Both the position numbers and the translations under genes were made by a program. From positions 209,278-273,277 of the forward strand of contig PKUO01000045.1 in the NCBI GenBank assembly GCA_002869585.1: a stretch of 64,000 bases of DNA, read 5' to 3'. Positions 17,681 to 26,735 of the stretch are shown piece after piece. This DNA is from Sedimenticola sp. Lineage in GTDB: Bacteria; Pseudomonadota; Gammaproteobacteria; Chromatiales; Chromatiaceae. Below the pieces are notes generated by a model. It saw only the letters and a program-made list of their open reading frames with translations, was not told where the DNA came from and made no database searches. The number at the start of each line of letters is the position of its first letter. Position 1 is the stretch's first letter.

Positions 17681-18829
17681 TTGACTGCGCCAGAATCCAG
17701 ACAGCTTTCCACCGCTTTTGGTAAATACCGGCTCAATCGCTACCCGTTGCGTAAGAAGGAGTTGTTGCAGGCCTGGGATGCGGCGGATGAGTATCTGCTC
17801 AATCATCTGGCAGAAGAGGGCATTGTCACACCCGGTAGCAAGATTCTTGTCGTCAACGATGGCTTTGGTGCGGTGACGGTATCACTGGCCAAAATGCAGC
17901 CGGCAATGCAGACCGATTCCTTTATCGCGCAGTGGTCGACAGAGGAGAACCTCAGGAGCAATGGCATAGAACCAGAATCAATCAGCCTGCTTCCGTCAAC
18001 CGTGGATCTTGGCGATCAACACTATGATCTGGTTTTGGTCAGGGTGCCGAAGACCCTGGCATTGCTGGAACATCAGCTGTCAACGATCAAGCGCCATCTT
18101 ACTGAGAACGGGAAAATCATCGGCTATGGCATGGTCAAGCAGATCAGCCGCTCAACCCTGGATCTGTTCAGTGCGATCATCGGTGAAACCCGTACCTCTC
18201 TGGCAAAGAAGAAGGCGCGATTGATATTTGCCTCCCCGGACATCACTTTGGCGGATAAGGGCTCTTCCTATCCAATCTGGTATTCCCTGGAGGGGTATGG
18301 CTTTCAGGTTTGCAGTCATGCCAATGTTTTTTCCCGAGAGTGCCTGGATATAGGCACGCGTCTGTTGTTAGAGCATTTGCCGGAGCGACATGACTTTCAG
18401 GATATCGTCGATCTGGGCTGCGGCAGCGGGGCTCTGGGTCTGGTGGCCGGCAGCCGGAATCCCCAGTCACGGATCTTTTTTATCGATGAATCGTATATGG
18501 CGGTTGCCAGTGCTGAGGCCACATTCAAGGCCACCGGCCTGGGGAACGAGAGTGTTTTTATTGCAGGAGATGGGTTAGAAGGCTTCGCCAGGCAGAGTGT
18601 CGATCTGGTGCTCTGTAATCCGCCCTTTCATCAGCAGCATGTAGTCGGTGATTTCATTGCCTGGGGCATGTTTCAGCAATCACATAAGGCCCTGCGCCGT
18701 GGCGGTGAGTTGAGAATAGTGGGCAATCGACACCTGAACTATCACATCAAGCTGAAGCGGATTTTTGGCAATGCCGAGGTTATTGCCAGTGACCGCAAGT
18801 TTGTCATTATCCGGGCGGTAAAGCAGTGA
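17681..18829 (+). CDS. rlmG: RlmG: 23S rRNA (guanine1835-N2)-methyltransferase
   Basis: A 382-residue protein with the duplicated methyltransferase layout of RlmG/RsmC. A degenerate N-terminal Rossmann domain (about 50-190) is followed by an active C-terminal one with motif I DLGCGSGALGLVAG and catalytic NPPF (VLCNPPFHQQH). RlmG modifies G1835 in helix 68 of 23S rRNA. Translation starts at a TTG shortly after the rsmJ stop. A strong hairpin terminator lies just after the gene. Confidence 0.9.
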   Translation: MTAPESRQLSTAFGKYRLNRYPLRKKELLQAWDAADEYLLNHLAEEGIVTPGSKILVVNDGFGAVTVSLAKMQPAMQTDSFIAQWSTEENLRSNGIEPESISLLPSTVDLGDQHYDLVLVRVPKTLALLEHQLSTIKRHLTENGKIIGYGMVKQISRSTLDLFSAIIGETRTSLAKKKARLIFASPDITLADKGSSYPIWYSLEGYGFQVCSHANVFSRECLDIGTRLLLEHLPERHDFQDIVDLGCGSGALGLVAGSRNPQSRIFFIDESYMAVASAEATFKATGLGNESVFIAGDGLEGFARQSVDLVLCNPPFHQQHVVGDFIAWGMFQQSHKALRRGGELRIVGNRHLNYHIKLKRIFGNAEVIASDRKFVIIRAVKQ

Positions 18830-18858
18830 GTGGTCGTGGCCCGGAATATTGCAGGCAA

Positions 18859-18892
18859 TAAAAAAGCGCTGGGTTTATTCAGCGCTTTTTTC
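18859..18892. terminator. Bidirectional intrinsic terminator between rlmG and tRNA-Asp
   Basis: An 11-bp perfect inverted repeat (18861-18871 and 18880-18890, core AGCGCTG / CAGCGCT) is flanked by A-runs on the left and a T-run on the right. It can therefore end rlmG on the plus strand and tRNA-Asp on the minus strand. Confidence 0.9.
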
Positions 18893-18898
18893 GGAAGA

Positions 18899-18975
18899 TG
18901 GCGGAGCGGACGGGACTCGAACCCGCGACCCCCGGCGTGACAGGCCGGTATTCTAACCAACTGAACTACCGCTCC
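18899..18975 (-). tRNA. tRNA-Asp (anticodon GTC)
   Basis: A 77-base cloverleaf on the minus strand: acceptor GGAGCGG paired with CCGCTCC, D-arm with GTTGGTT, anticodon loop CTGTCAC giving GTC, T-arm GCGGGTTCGAGTCCCGT, discriminator G and encoded CCA. It reads GAC/GAU codons. Confidence 0.97.
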
Positions 18976-19025
18976 GGGATGACAGCTTCCATGGTGATGG
19001 GCTGTGACGTTCGTTGGAGCGCGGT

Positions 19026-19053
19026 AGTTTAATCATTCCCCGTCAAAGGTCAA
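19026..19053 (-). promoter_or_regulatory. Sigma-70 promoter of tRNA-Asp
   Basis: On the minus strand TTGACC (19053-19048) and TAAACT (19031-19026) are spaced 16 bases, followed by a GC-rich discriminator ACCGCGCTCC as is common for stable RNA promoters. It lies about 50 bases upstream of the tRNA. Confidence 0.6.
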
Positions 19054-19097
19054 TAGGTTTTCCGCGATAAAATTCATTGGTCTTTGAAATCAGGGTA

Positions 19098-19949
19098 TTA
19101 GGATTTCCGCAGGGCATAGAGTTGCTCGATCTCCTGGGCCCAAAGGGTGTCATCGATAGTCTCCAGAATAAGCGGTATCTCTTCGAAGCGTGGGTCGTTC
19201 ATGATGTAGTCGAATACGGTCCAGCCCAGTTTGCCCTTGCCCAGGCTTTCATGACGGTCGACTCTTGAGCCGAGATCCGGTTTGCTGTCGTTCAGATGCA
19301 TGCCGCGCAGGTAGTCGAAACCGACAATCTGGTCGAACTCGGCGAAGGTGGCGTCGCAGGCTTCCACCGTGCGCAGGTCATAACCTGCGGTGAAGGTGTG
19401 GCAGGTGTCGAGACAGACGCCGACACGGCTTTTGTCCTGAACCCCATCGATAATCGAGGCCAGGTGTTCAAATTTGTAGCCGAGGTTGGTTCCCTGTCCG
19501 GCGGTGTTCTCGATAACCGCGGTAACGCCATCGGTCTGGTCGAGTGCCCAGTTGATGGACTCTGCGATTCTGGCGAGACAGGCCTCTTCACTGATCTGTT
19601 TGAGATGACTGCCGGGGTGGAAATTGAGCAGTTTCAATCCAAGCTGCTCACAACGTTGCAGTTCGTCGAGGAAGGCATCGCGGGATTTTTCCAGGGCCTC
19701 CGGTTCGGGGTGGCCGAGGTTAATCAGGTAGCTATCGTGGGGGAGGACATAGTCTGGGGCAATGCCTACCTGCTGCAGATTGTCCTTGAAAGCGCTGATC
19801 TGCTCGCGGGTCAATTCCTTGGCCTTCCACTGGCGCTGATTCTTGGTGAACAGTGCAAAGGCGGTAGCCCCTATGGCCTGTGCATTGAGCGGGGCGTTTT
19901 GCACACCACCGCTGGCACTTACGTGTGCGCCTATTCTCTTCATAGTCAC
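19098..19949 (-). CDS. nfo: Endonuclease IV (AP endonuclease)
   Basis: A 283-residue TIM-barrel DNA-repair enzyme. It has [10 protein letters not shown] at the start, [29 protein letters not shown] (signature 1), [19 protein letters not shown] (signature 2) and [23 protein letters not shown] (signature 3), which together carry the three-zinc ligands. It cleaves 5' of abasic sites and removes 3'-blocking groups. A GTG at 19949 is spaced well from AGGGA; the ATG two codons later is an alternative. It lies 42 bases after ilvM on the same strand and may be read through from the ilv promoter. Confidence 0.96.
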   Translation of the reverse strand: MTMKRIGAHVSASGGVQNAPLNAQAIGATAFALFTKNQRQWKAKELTREQISAFKDNLQQVGIAPDYVLPHDSYLINLGHPEPEALEKSRDAFLDELQRCEQLGLKLLNFHPGSHLKQISEEACLARIAESINWALDQTDGVTAVIENTAGQGTNLGYKFEHLASIIDGVQDKSRVGVCLDTCHTFTAGYDLRTVEACDATFAEFDQIVGFDYLRGMHLNDSKPDLGSRVDRHESLGKGKLGWTVFDYIMNDPRFEEIPLILETIDDTLWAQEIEQLYALRKS

Positions 19950-19991
19950 TTTTTGTCCCTGTTCACCAGTTGTGTTCGGCGATTATAACAG

Positions 19992-20264
19992 TCAGTGCGC
20001 CATTACAGTTGTCGCTTCAACCCTGGAATTTGTGATGCTGTGCAGCGCGGTCAAGTCGTTGATCCCTGGGATCTTGTTCAACTGTGTGATCAGACGCGCC
20101 TGATCGCGCTGACTCTCTACAGTCATGGTGATACGCAAGGTCTGTGTTTCCTGGGCGCGGACCTCAAGATGGCGAATGTGGAAACCCCTCACTCTCGTCG
20201 TCTGAAGAATCCGCTCAAGCATTGCCGGGGTGTCAGTCGCTTCGATATGCATACTGTAGATCAT
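19992..20264 (-). CDS. ilvM: IlvM: acetolactate synthase II small (ACT) subunit
   Basis: A 90-residue single ACT-domain protein (HIEATDTPAMLERILQTTRVRGF, LRITMTVESQRDQARLITQLNKI). The short length matches IlvM rather than the longer IlvN or IlvH. It overlaps the end of ilvG by four bases (ATGA), so it depends on ilvG translation. The in-frame stop early in ilvG could therefore also lower ilvM expression. Confidence 0.92.
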   Translation of the reverse strand: MIYSMHIEATDTPAMLERILQTTRVRGFHIRHLEVRAQETQTLRITMTVESQRDQARLITQLNKIPGINDLTALHSITNSRVEATTVMAH

Positions 20265-21934
20265 GCTGCTGCTCCTTTTATCATTTGATCATTGGCATCG
20301 CCGGGTTTCACCATCGGCCACACGTTCTCTTCTGGGGTTATCGGTACATGCAGGAGGGCGGGTCCCGGCTGCGCCATAAAATCGGCCAGTGCCTGCGTCA
20401 GATTCCTCTCCGGATCGAGGCGCATGGCAGGGATGCCGAACGCCTGAGCGACAGCGGAAAACTCGGGATTATCAGACAGATCGATCTCCGAATAGCGCTT
20501 GTCGTAACAGATCTCCTGCTGCTGTCGCACCATGCCGAGTACCTGATTATCGAGAACGATCATCTTGACCGGCAGGCGATAGCGGCTGACGGTGGCGAGT
20601 TCCTGGACATTCATCATGAAGGAGCCGTCGCCAGCAATGTTGATCACCTCGGTGTCTGGATGGGCCAGTTGTGCGCCTATGGCCGCCGGCAGTCCGAAAC
20701 CCATGGCTCCCAAGCCTCCGCTGCTCAGGTGATGCCGCGGGTGGGATATCGGGTAGTGCTGGGCTACCCACATCTGATGCTGTCCGACATCGCAACTGAT
20801 GATCGCCTTGCTGGACGCAATGGTGGCGAGAGTCCGGAGAAAGGTTGCAGCGGAAGTGGCCTGGGTGCAGGGTTGCGCTCCCGTGCCAAACCCGTTGGTG
20901 ATTCTCTGCTCAACACAGTGGGCTGCCCACTGCTGACAATCAGTTTCAATCGCGAGTGCCTGCAAACTGGTGCGTATATCTCCCGTCACCGGGCAGGTGA
21001 CCGCCCGCAGTTTGCCGGTTTCGGCCTGGTCAATATCCAGATGGATCACCCTGGCATGGGGAGCGAACTGGGCGAGCCTGCCGGTCACCCGGTCATCGAA
21101 ACGTGCGCCGACAGCAATCAACAGATCGCACTGCTGAACGATGTTATTGGCCGCGACAGAACCGTGCATCCCCAGCATGCCCATATTCAGGGGGTGATCA
21201 GCAGGGAGGTTGCCGAGCCCCTTGAGGGTCAGGACCGTCTGTATGCCTGTGTGCTCGACAAAGTCCCGGAACGGTTCGATGGCGTCCGCAAGAATAACGC
21301 CGCCTCCGGCGTAAATAATCGGTCTGTGGCTTTCGCCGATGAGCGCCAGTGCCTGTTCAATGCTCTCCTGACTGGGCAATTTCGGGCAGGTGGCAGTCTC
21401 CTCGTGTAACGGCTGGGTATGAATTGTCTCCAGGTTCATTTCTGCGAGTTGGATATCCTTGGGTATATCGATCAAGACGGGGCCCGGACGCCCCTCTCTG
21501 GCCAGGTGGAAGGCAGCATCGAGGATTGCAGGCAGATCTGCGCTGCTCTCGACCAGAAAACTGTGCTTGGTGATCGGGAGGCTCAGGCCCAGGACGTCGA
21601 TCTACTGAAAGGCATCGGTACCGATCAATGCGCTGGGTACCTGGCCGGTGATGGCGATCAGCGGAACCGAGTCCATGTAGGCGTCGGCTATGGCAGTGAT
21701 CAGATTGGTTGCGCCTGGTCCAGAGGTGGCGAGACAGACCCCCAGTTTACCGCTCGAACGGGCGAATCCGTTGGCTGCAAATGCAGCCCCCTGTTCGTGC
21801 CTGCATAAAATATGTCGAATCCCGCTGCCGAGCAGTGCATCGTAAACCGGCATGATGCATCCCCCAGGATAGCCAAAGAGGGTGTCAATCCCTTCATCCT
21901 GCAACTTCTGTATGATGTACTCTGCTCCGTTCAT
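20261..21934 (-). pseudogene. ilvG: ilvG, acetolactate synthase II large subunit, interrupted by an in-frame amber codon
   Basis: Two collinear pieces in the same frame match IlvG over its full length (558 codons counting both stops). The first 110 codons contain the catalytic Glu (CRHEQGAA, E47), end TDAFQ, and stop at TAG (21604-21602). The frame then resumes directly with IDVLGLSL and continues through DIPKDIQLA, GARFDDRVTGRL and the thiamine-diphosphate motif GDGSFMMNVQEL. In the E. coli protein this junction reads GTDAFQEVDVLG, so codon 111 is expected to be Glu. A single G-to-T change (GAG to TAG) explains the stop. Nothing else is disrupted, so the lesion is recent, a sequencing error, or read through. 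The enzyme condenses pyruvate (or with 2-ketobutyrate) in branched-chain amino-acid synthesis. Confidence 0.9.
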
Positions 21935-21962
21935 GATGCCCTCAATGTGTTAATTCCGGACC

Positions 21963-22002
21963 AAAAAAAAGCCCCCGGATCTTGCGATGCGGGGGCTTTT
22001 TT
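21963..22002 (-). terminator. Attenuator terminator of the ilvGM leader
   Basis: On the minus strand a hairpin with arms GCCCCCG and CGGGGGC (loop region about 12 bases) is followed by eight T residues. It lies between the Val/Leu-rich leader peptide and ilvG, the position expected for a branched-chain amino-acid attenuator. Confidence 0.9.
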
Positions 22003-22023
22003 CGGAATGTTGTTTGTAAAACG

Positions 22024-22101
22024 CTAGCCGATAGAGTCCCCGAGCAGTCGCAGCACGACCACCACTAGAGAGACCACCACCAGGTTTGCAAACGTGTTCA
22101 T
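22024..22101 (-). CDS. ilvL: ilv leader peptide (attenuation)
   Basis: A 25-codon reading frame encodes a peptide beginning MNTFANLVVVSLVVVVLRLL. It contains seven Val, five Leu and one late Ile. It is placed just upstream of a strong terminator hairpin and ilvG. Scarcity of charged tRNA-Val or tRNA-Leu would stall the ribosome on the Val/Leu run and favour read-through, as in the E. coli ilvGMEDA leader. The peptide was found by reading the region upstream of ilvG, since it is shorter than usual gene-calling limits. The alternative antiterminator pairing was not folded. Confidence 0.85.
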   Translation of the reverse strand: MNTFANLVVVSLVVVVLRLLGDSIG

Positions 22102-22137
22102 GAAATCCTGAATGTCCAAAAAATCAGTTGATGGCTA

Positions 22138-22167
22138 ATACTAACGACAGATTGCCGCCGATGGCAA
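22138..22167 (-). promoter_or_regulatory. Sigma-70 promoter of the ilv leader
   Basis: On the minus strand TTGCCA (22167-22162) and TAGTAT (22143-22138) are separated by 18 bases. The expected transcript start is about 30 bases upstream of the leader-peptide ATG. No competing promoter was seen between here and ilvG. Confidence 0.6.
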
Positions 22168-22188
22168 CCCCTGATTGGCCCCTGATTG
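22168..22188 (-). repeat. Two direct repeats abutting the ilv -35 box
   Basis: The ten-base word CAATCAGGGG (minus strand) occurs twice, at 22188-22179 and 22177-22168. The 11-base period is about one helical turn, and the second copy touches the -35 hexamer. The geometry suggests a regulator binding site. The protein is not identified. Confidence 0.5.
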
Positions 22189-22210
22189 ACCAGATTTGAT
22201 CGTCTGAGGT

Positions 22211-23227
22211 CTACTTGGTGTTCAGAAGTCCGGCGAACATCTGCTGAAAGCCGCACAAACCCAGCGGGCCGCCGTTGTAGAGTACAAGTTGTGGACCAGC
22301 AGGGGAAAGGTTCGCCAGTGCCTGCTTGACCGTGAACAGGTGTTTGACGGAATAGACCGGGTCCATCAGAATTCCGGTCTCCCGCGCAATGCGCAGAGTT
22401 TCGGTCTGTATGGTCTTGTTGATACTGCCGAAAGCAGCCGCTGTGGCTGATTTTGTCAAACTGACCTTTGGGCTCTCCCGAGGTATCTCAGTGCCCAGCC
22501 ATTCGCTTGTCCATCGCTCGAAACGTTGATAGCGTTCCGCAAACTCCTGTTCATTGCCGGCTATGAGGGTGATGTGGACATGGGGCATGGTCATGCCTAA
22601 CAGTCGCATGCCCAGCAGTAGTCCGATTGCACTGATGCCGGTGCCGCTGTCTGTCCAGATATCGGTAAATTCAAATCCCAGCGTGTTCTGGTCGGCTTCG
22701 ATATCGACAGCCAGGGTCAGCAGGCCGGGAATCACCGCGCGGCAATCACCGCCTTCCGGTACCACCAGGATCTTTTTTCCCACTGCTCTGCGACTTTGGG
22801 CAAAGGCCTCAGCATGCTGGATCACATCAGGCCAGTCAGGGCCGGGCAGGGCATGAATTGACCACTCTGGAAGCAGCATTTTCAGAAACAGCAGGTTTCC
22901 GCTGGGCTGCCTGTCGCCGGGGTCCTTGATGAAAACATGGACCTCGACTGCCCTGGAGAGCAGAAATTGCGCGAGTCCGATCAGATTGTTGGAGTAGGCG
23001 CTGCCTACGAGGATCACCTCCTGATAGCCATGAAACTCAATCTCGGGCAGCAGGCTGAGATATTTACGAAGTTTGCTACCTATAGCCGCCGGGCTCAGCT
23101 CATCCTCGCGTTTGATGTAGACGGGGGCAGAATCTGAAGGGGGTATATAGCCATGCAGCAAGTGGACGCGGCTGTGGTGGGGGAGTGAATGATCGAGGGT
23201 CTCGAAAATTTTCTGTTTCAGCGTCAT
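22211..23227 (-). CDS. PLP-dependent ACC deaminase / D-cysteine desulfhydrase family enzyme
   Basis: A fold-type II PLP enzyme of about 338 residues. The N-terminal KREDELS motif, the PLP lysine in GSKLRKYLSLL, the phosphate-binding WTDSGTGISAIGL and the C-terminal LVLYNGGPLGLCGF place it in the ACC deaminase/D-cysteine desulfhydrase group. Which substrate it uses cannot be told: GSAYSNNLIGLA replaces the more usual GGxQSNH at the substrate loop, so the activity may differ. The frame stays open to a TTG at 23284; the ATG at 23227 is preferred, though its upstream AGGAA is close. It ends close to the divergently regulated ilv promoter region on the same strand. Confidence 0.75.
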   Translation of the reverse strand: MTLKQKIFETLDHSLPHHSRVHLLHGYIPPSDSAPVYIKREDELSPAAIGSKLRKYLSLLPEIEFHGYQEVILVGSAYSNNLIGLAQFLLSRAVEVHVFIKDPGDRQPSGNLLFLKMLLPEWSIHALPGPDWPDVIQHAEAFAQSRRAVGKKILVVPEGGDCRAVIPGLLTLAVDIEADQNTLGFEFTDIWTDSGTGISAIGLLLGMRLLGMTMPHVHITLIAGNEQEFAERYQRFERWTSEWLGTEIPRESPKVSLTKSATAAAFGSINKTIQTETLRIARETGILMDPVYSVKHLFTVKQALANLSPAGPQLVLYNGGPLGLCGFQQMFAGLLNTK

Positions 23228-23415
23228 TTCCTGGCTTGGGAATGGGTGCGAAGTACCCTGTAACTTGTTGATATAAATGTTCAATTATGCCAGTCTTGTG
23301 CGTTGATGCGGTTTTGACATGGCGCGGTTTTTTCCTTGGCCGGCACTGATTAATCGATGCTTTGATCAGTCAGAACCACACTCGATTGAGTATCGCATAC
23401 TTGGCTGGTTCTGGG

Positions 23416-25749
23416 ATGGATGATCGTTGCATGACGGATGAATTCGAAGAGAAAATAAATCCATTTCGTATACTGGACCAACTGGATGCGTCTGTCGATG
23501 AACTCGATTCTCTACTGTCTCTGGGTGAATTCAACGCGCTACAGCTGAAGCGCCATCAGCAGATCGAGTCGGATTGCCGGGAGCGGCTGCAAGCGCAGTT
23601 GGATGAAGAACGGTCAAGCCGTGAAGAGATGGAAAAGAGCCTGAAAGAGCGCGAATGTCTATTCAGAAAACTGGTTCGCACCATCTCCGAGGTATTCTGG
23701 ATAGCCACGTCGGACGGAAAAACACTCTCCTATATCAGCGATAACTGTGAAGAGGTGTGGGGTAGAACCTCGAGGGACTTCTACCAGAATAAGGACCTAT
23801 GGCTCGATTCCATTGTCGAACAGGATCGGGAAAAGTGTAGTGCGGCAATTCGCGCATTGCTGGAAGAGGGACTGGATTCATCAATCGCTGAAATCCGCAT
23901 TACCCACACCGATAGCTGTCAGAGAGACCTCATCTGCCGGATGTTTGCCGTATTGGGCAGGGATGGAATTCGCTACCCGGCAGGTGTTATCGAGGATGTC
24001 ACTCAGTCCCGTTTGCAGGATACGGAACTACTGCAAACCATCTCCCTGCTAAGGGCCACGCTCGATTCAACCACCGATGGCATCCTGGTGCTGGATACAG
24101 CCGGTGATGTGGTCGACTACAACAGTCAGTTCACAGAGATCTGGAGCATTACGCCGGAAGTCATTGATAATATGAATTTTCAGCATCTGCTTGAGCATAT
24201 CAATGAGCAGTTGCAAACAACCGAATCTCTCAGCATCAACGACGACAGTTTTGCTGACAAGGTATTACTCACAAAATCAGGGAGGCATATCGAGTGCAGT
24301 CTGCGGTCACAGAAACTGGGTGAAAAAATATACGGCATGCTCTGGAGTTGCCGGGACATCACCGGGCAGATGAAGGCCCAGAAGCTGATCCAGTATCAGG
24401 CCAGCTATGATCAGCTCACCAGTCTTCCAAACCGGCGATTACTTCAGGAGCGGCTGGAATTGTCGATCTCCCGCTGCAAGCGTTATGGCCGGATTGGCGC
24501 GCTGTTGTTTCTGGATCTGGATAATTTCAAAACCATCAACGATACCCTGGGTCATCCGGTGGGTGACGATCTGCTTTCGGAAGCGGCCAATCGTCTGAAA
24601 AACAGTCTGCGCCAGGAAGATACCGCTGCCCGCCTGGGAGGGGATGAATTCGTTTTGCTGCTTTCGGAGTTTGAGGCCCCGCGCGAACAGGTCAGCGCAC
24701 AGGCCAATAGTGTTGCTGAGAAGGTGCTCGAAACATTGACCCGTCCCTATGAAATACAGGGGCACCGACTCTATGTCACTGCGAGTATCGGCATCACACT
24801 GTTTCCTGGGGAGGGGGACACTGCCTCGGAGGTGTTGAAGCAGGCGGATACGGCCATGTACCGGGCCAAAGAGGCGGGGAGGAATACCTTCCGTTTCTAT
24901 TTCGCCAATATGCAGGAGGCCACCCAGGCCCGTCTGTACCTGCAAAACGATCTGCATCGTGCCTTGGAGAATGAAGAGTTTCACCTGTTCTGGCTGCCGT
25001 TGTTCGATCTCGCGGGGAAGGTAGTCGGTGCCGAGGCCCTGTTACGCTGGTTGCATCCCGAGCGGGGCTGGATTCTGCAGGATCAGTTCATCAGACTGGC
25101 GGAAGAGTCGGGGCTGATGCGTACTCTGGGTGATTGGGTGCTCAACCGCGCGACCGGTTTTTTGAAAACCCTGGAAGATGAGATGCCGCAGGCGGGCTCT
25201 GTCTATGTGGCGGTCAATATTGGCCTGCATCAGTTTCAACAGGTGGATTTCGCCTCCCGCGTGATCCATTTTATCAACACCAACAGCGCTAATCCGGCGC
25301 GTTTTGTGATTGAACTGCGCGAGGATATTCTGGTCGGCAACCTGGAGATCATCCAGGAGAAAATGTACGAACTGAAAAGGCTTGGGGTGCGCTTCTCCAT
25401 TGATGATTTCGGCACCGGGCTTTCATCGCTGGCGCACCTGAAAAAATTGCCACTGGATGAAGTGAAGATTGACCGTTCGTTTATCAATGACATCATCAGG
25501 GACCCGCAGACGGTGGATATCGTCGAGGCGATGATCAGTATGGCCGGGAAGCTTGGCCTGGGCGTCGTGGCAGAAGGGGTTGAAACCCATAAGGAGCGTG
25601 AATTTCTCAGCAAGAAGGGCTGCAAACGGTTTCAGGGGATTTTTTACTGTGAACCCCTGTCGACGGATGAGTTCTGGGAGTTTCTGCTCGACCAGGTGCA
25701 GGATGACCTTAAGCCCCATGGCATGCAGAGCACCTTCGACGGTTTCTGA
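23416..25749 (+). CDS. PAS-PAS-GGDEF-EAL c-di-GMP turnover protein
   Basis: A 777-residue cytoplasmic protein. A coiled coil (about 20-75) precedes two PAS-like domains (about 80-200 and 210-325), a GGDEF domain and an EAL domain. The cyclase motif GGDEF is intact (408-412) with an I-site RQED five residues before. The phosphodiesterase motif EALLRW (E540) and the DDFGTGLSSLAHLKKLPLDEVKID region are also intact, so both activities are possible. No transmembrane segment is seen. The start is uncertain: ATG at 23416 is used, with ATG 23431 and TTG 23362 as options. Its stop is one base from that of the convergent DUF2520 gene. Confidence 0.9.
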   Translation: MDDRCMTDEFEEKINPFRILDQLDASVDELDSLLSLGEFNALQLKRHQQIESDCRERLQAQLDEERSSREEMEKSLKERECLFRKLVRTISEVFWIATSDGKTLSYISDNCEEVWGRTSRDFYQNKDLWLDSIVEQDREKCSAAIRALLEEGLDSSIAEIRITHTDSCQRDLICRMFAVLGRDGIRYPAGVIEDVTQSRLQDTELLQTISLLRATLDSTTDGILVLDTAGDVVDYNSQFTEIWSITPEVIDNMNFQHLLEHINEQLQTTESLSINDDSFADKVLLTKSGRHIECSLRSQKLGEKIYGMLWSCRDITGQMKAQKLIQYQASYDQLTSLPNRRLLQERLELSISRCKRYGRIGALLFLDLDNFKTINDTLGHPVGDDLLSEAANRLKNSLRQEDTAARLGGDEFVLLLSEFEAPREQVSAQANSVAEKVLETLTRPYEIQGHRLYVTASIGITLFPGEGDTASEVLKQADTAMYRAKEAGRNTFRFYFANMQEATQARLYLQNDLHRALENEEFHLFWLPLFDLAGKVVGAEALLRWLHPERGWILQDQFIRLAEESGLMRTLGDWVLNRATGFLKTLEDEMPQAGSVYVAVNIGLHQFQQVDFASRVIHFINTNSANPARFVIELREDILVGNLEIIQEKMYELKRLGVRFSIDDFGTGLSSLAHLKKLPLDEVKIDRSFINDIIRDPQTVDIVEAMISMAGKLGLGVVAEGVETHKEREFLSKKGCKRFQGIFYCEPLSTDEFWEFLLDQVQDDLKPHGMQSTFDGF

Positions 25750-25750
25750 T

Positions 25751-26644
25751 TCAGACCTGGTTAGGTGCCTCCAGCAGTATGAGGATGTCACGGGCATCAG
25801 CGGGATTGAGGTTTCCCTTCTCCCGGGCGACTCTTACGGCTTCTATTCCCAGTGATTGATAGAGAGCAACCAGGTCTTTCGGCAATGCACTCATTGCCCG
25901 CAGATGGGATTCCAGGGTTTGACTGTCACCGCGACTGATCGGGCCGGTCAGGGCATGCGGCAATCCCGAGTGAAGCAGATTGTCGACACTCCCCTGAATC
26001 AGTGGTAGCAATGCCTTTAGCGCCTGTTCCCTTGGAATGCCGGTCGGTTCCAGCATACGCACCGCCATATCTTGAAGGACTATCAGATAGTTGGATGCCA
26101 TACAGAGTGCGGCATGATAGAGCGCCTTGTCCTGGTCAGAGATAACCAGGGCGGTGCCATTCAGATCGCTGACCAGCGCTTGGCCCCGTTCGATGGCTGC
26201 GCGCTCACCTTCAAGACAGAAATAGGAGCCGATCAGCAGTTCTGCCCCTTTTTGCGGGTCGGAGAGTGTCTGGATCGGGTGGAAAGAGAGGGTTATTGCA
26301 CCGCAATCACGGGCGGACTGCAGCTCTTCTGCCCCCAGCGCGCCACTCAGGTGCAAAACGAGCTGATACCCGGAAAAACCATTGCCCCGAGCGATCTGCT
26401 CACAGACCTGGCGGATCGCGCCGTCGGGTGTTGCGATGATTACAACCTCAGATGATTGTGCTGCAAGGGCCAAATCGGTGGTTGTCCGTGGCGCATCGAC
26501 CAGAGAAGCACAACGCTGGGCCGATGCTTCTGACCTGCTGGCCACAGCGTGGATCGGGTAGCCTTTGCGATGCAAGGCTATGGCGAGGGCAGTTCCGGCA
26601 GCGCCTGCGCCGATGATGGAAATGCTGGGCTTTTCATTGTTCAT
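25751..26644 (-). CDS. Rossmann-fold DUF2520 protein (6-phosphogluconate dehydrogenase-like)
   Basis: A 297-residue protein with an N-terminal NAD(P)-binding Rossmann domain (ISIIGAGAAGTALAIALHRKG, VASRSEASAQ, VVIIATPDGAI). The C-terminal helical domain has SFHPIQTLSDP and KALYHAALCMASNYLIVLQDMA, typical of the Rossmann-like/DUF2520 pair. Such proteins resemble ketopantoate or pyrroline-5-carboxylate reductases, but a substrate is not known. Although pantothenate genes lie elsewhere in the window, that is not evidence for panE here. It is divergent from tcdA. Confidence 0.85.
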   Translation of the reverse strand: MNNEKPSISIIGAGAAGTALAIALHRKGYPIHAVASRSEASAQRCASLVDAPRTTTDLALAAQSSEVVIIATPDGAIRQVCEQIARGNGFSGYQLVLHLSGALGAEELQSARDCGAITLSFHPIQTLSDPQKGAELLIGSYFCLEGERAAIERGQALVSDLNGTALVISDQDKALYHAALCMASNYLIVLQDMAVRMLEPTGIPREQALKALLPLIQGSVDNLLHSGLPHALTGPISRGDSQTLESHLRAMSALPKDLVALYQSLGIEAVRVAREKGNLNPADARDILILLEAPNQV

Positions 26645-26735
26645 GGAAGCTGATTGTTACTCCAATGTCGGTCCGGATCTGATATGTTTAACACATCAAT
26701 TAACCGGTTGCAGCAGATCATGGCGAATAGTGAAA

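Noticed and set aside
20144..21409. A 421-codon plus-strand frame
   Set aside because: It is antisense to ilvG/ilvM, whose protein motifs are unmistakable.
21602..21604. Programmed amber read-through or pyrrolysine at the ilvG stop
   Set aside because: No downstream signal was seen and no pyl genes are in the window. A point mutation or sequencing error is simpler.
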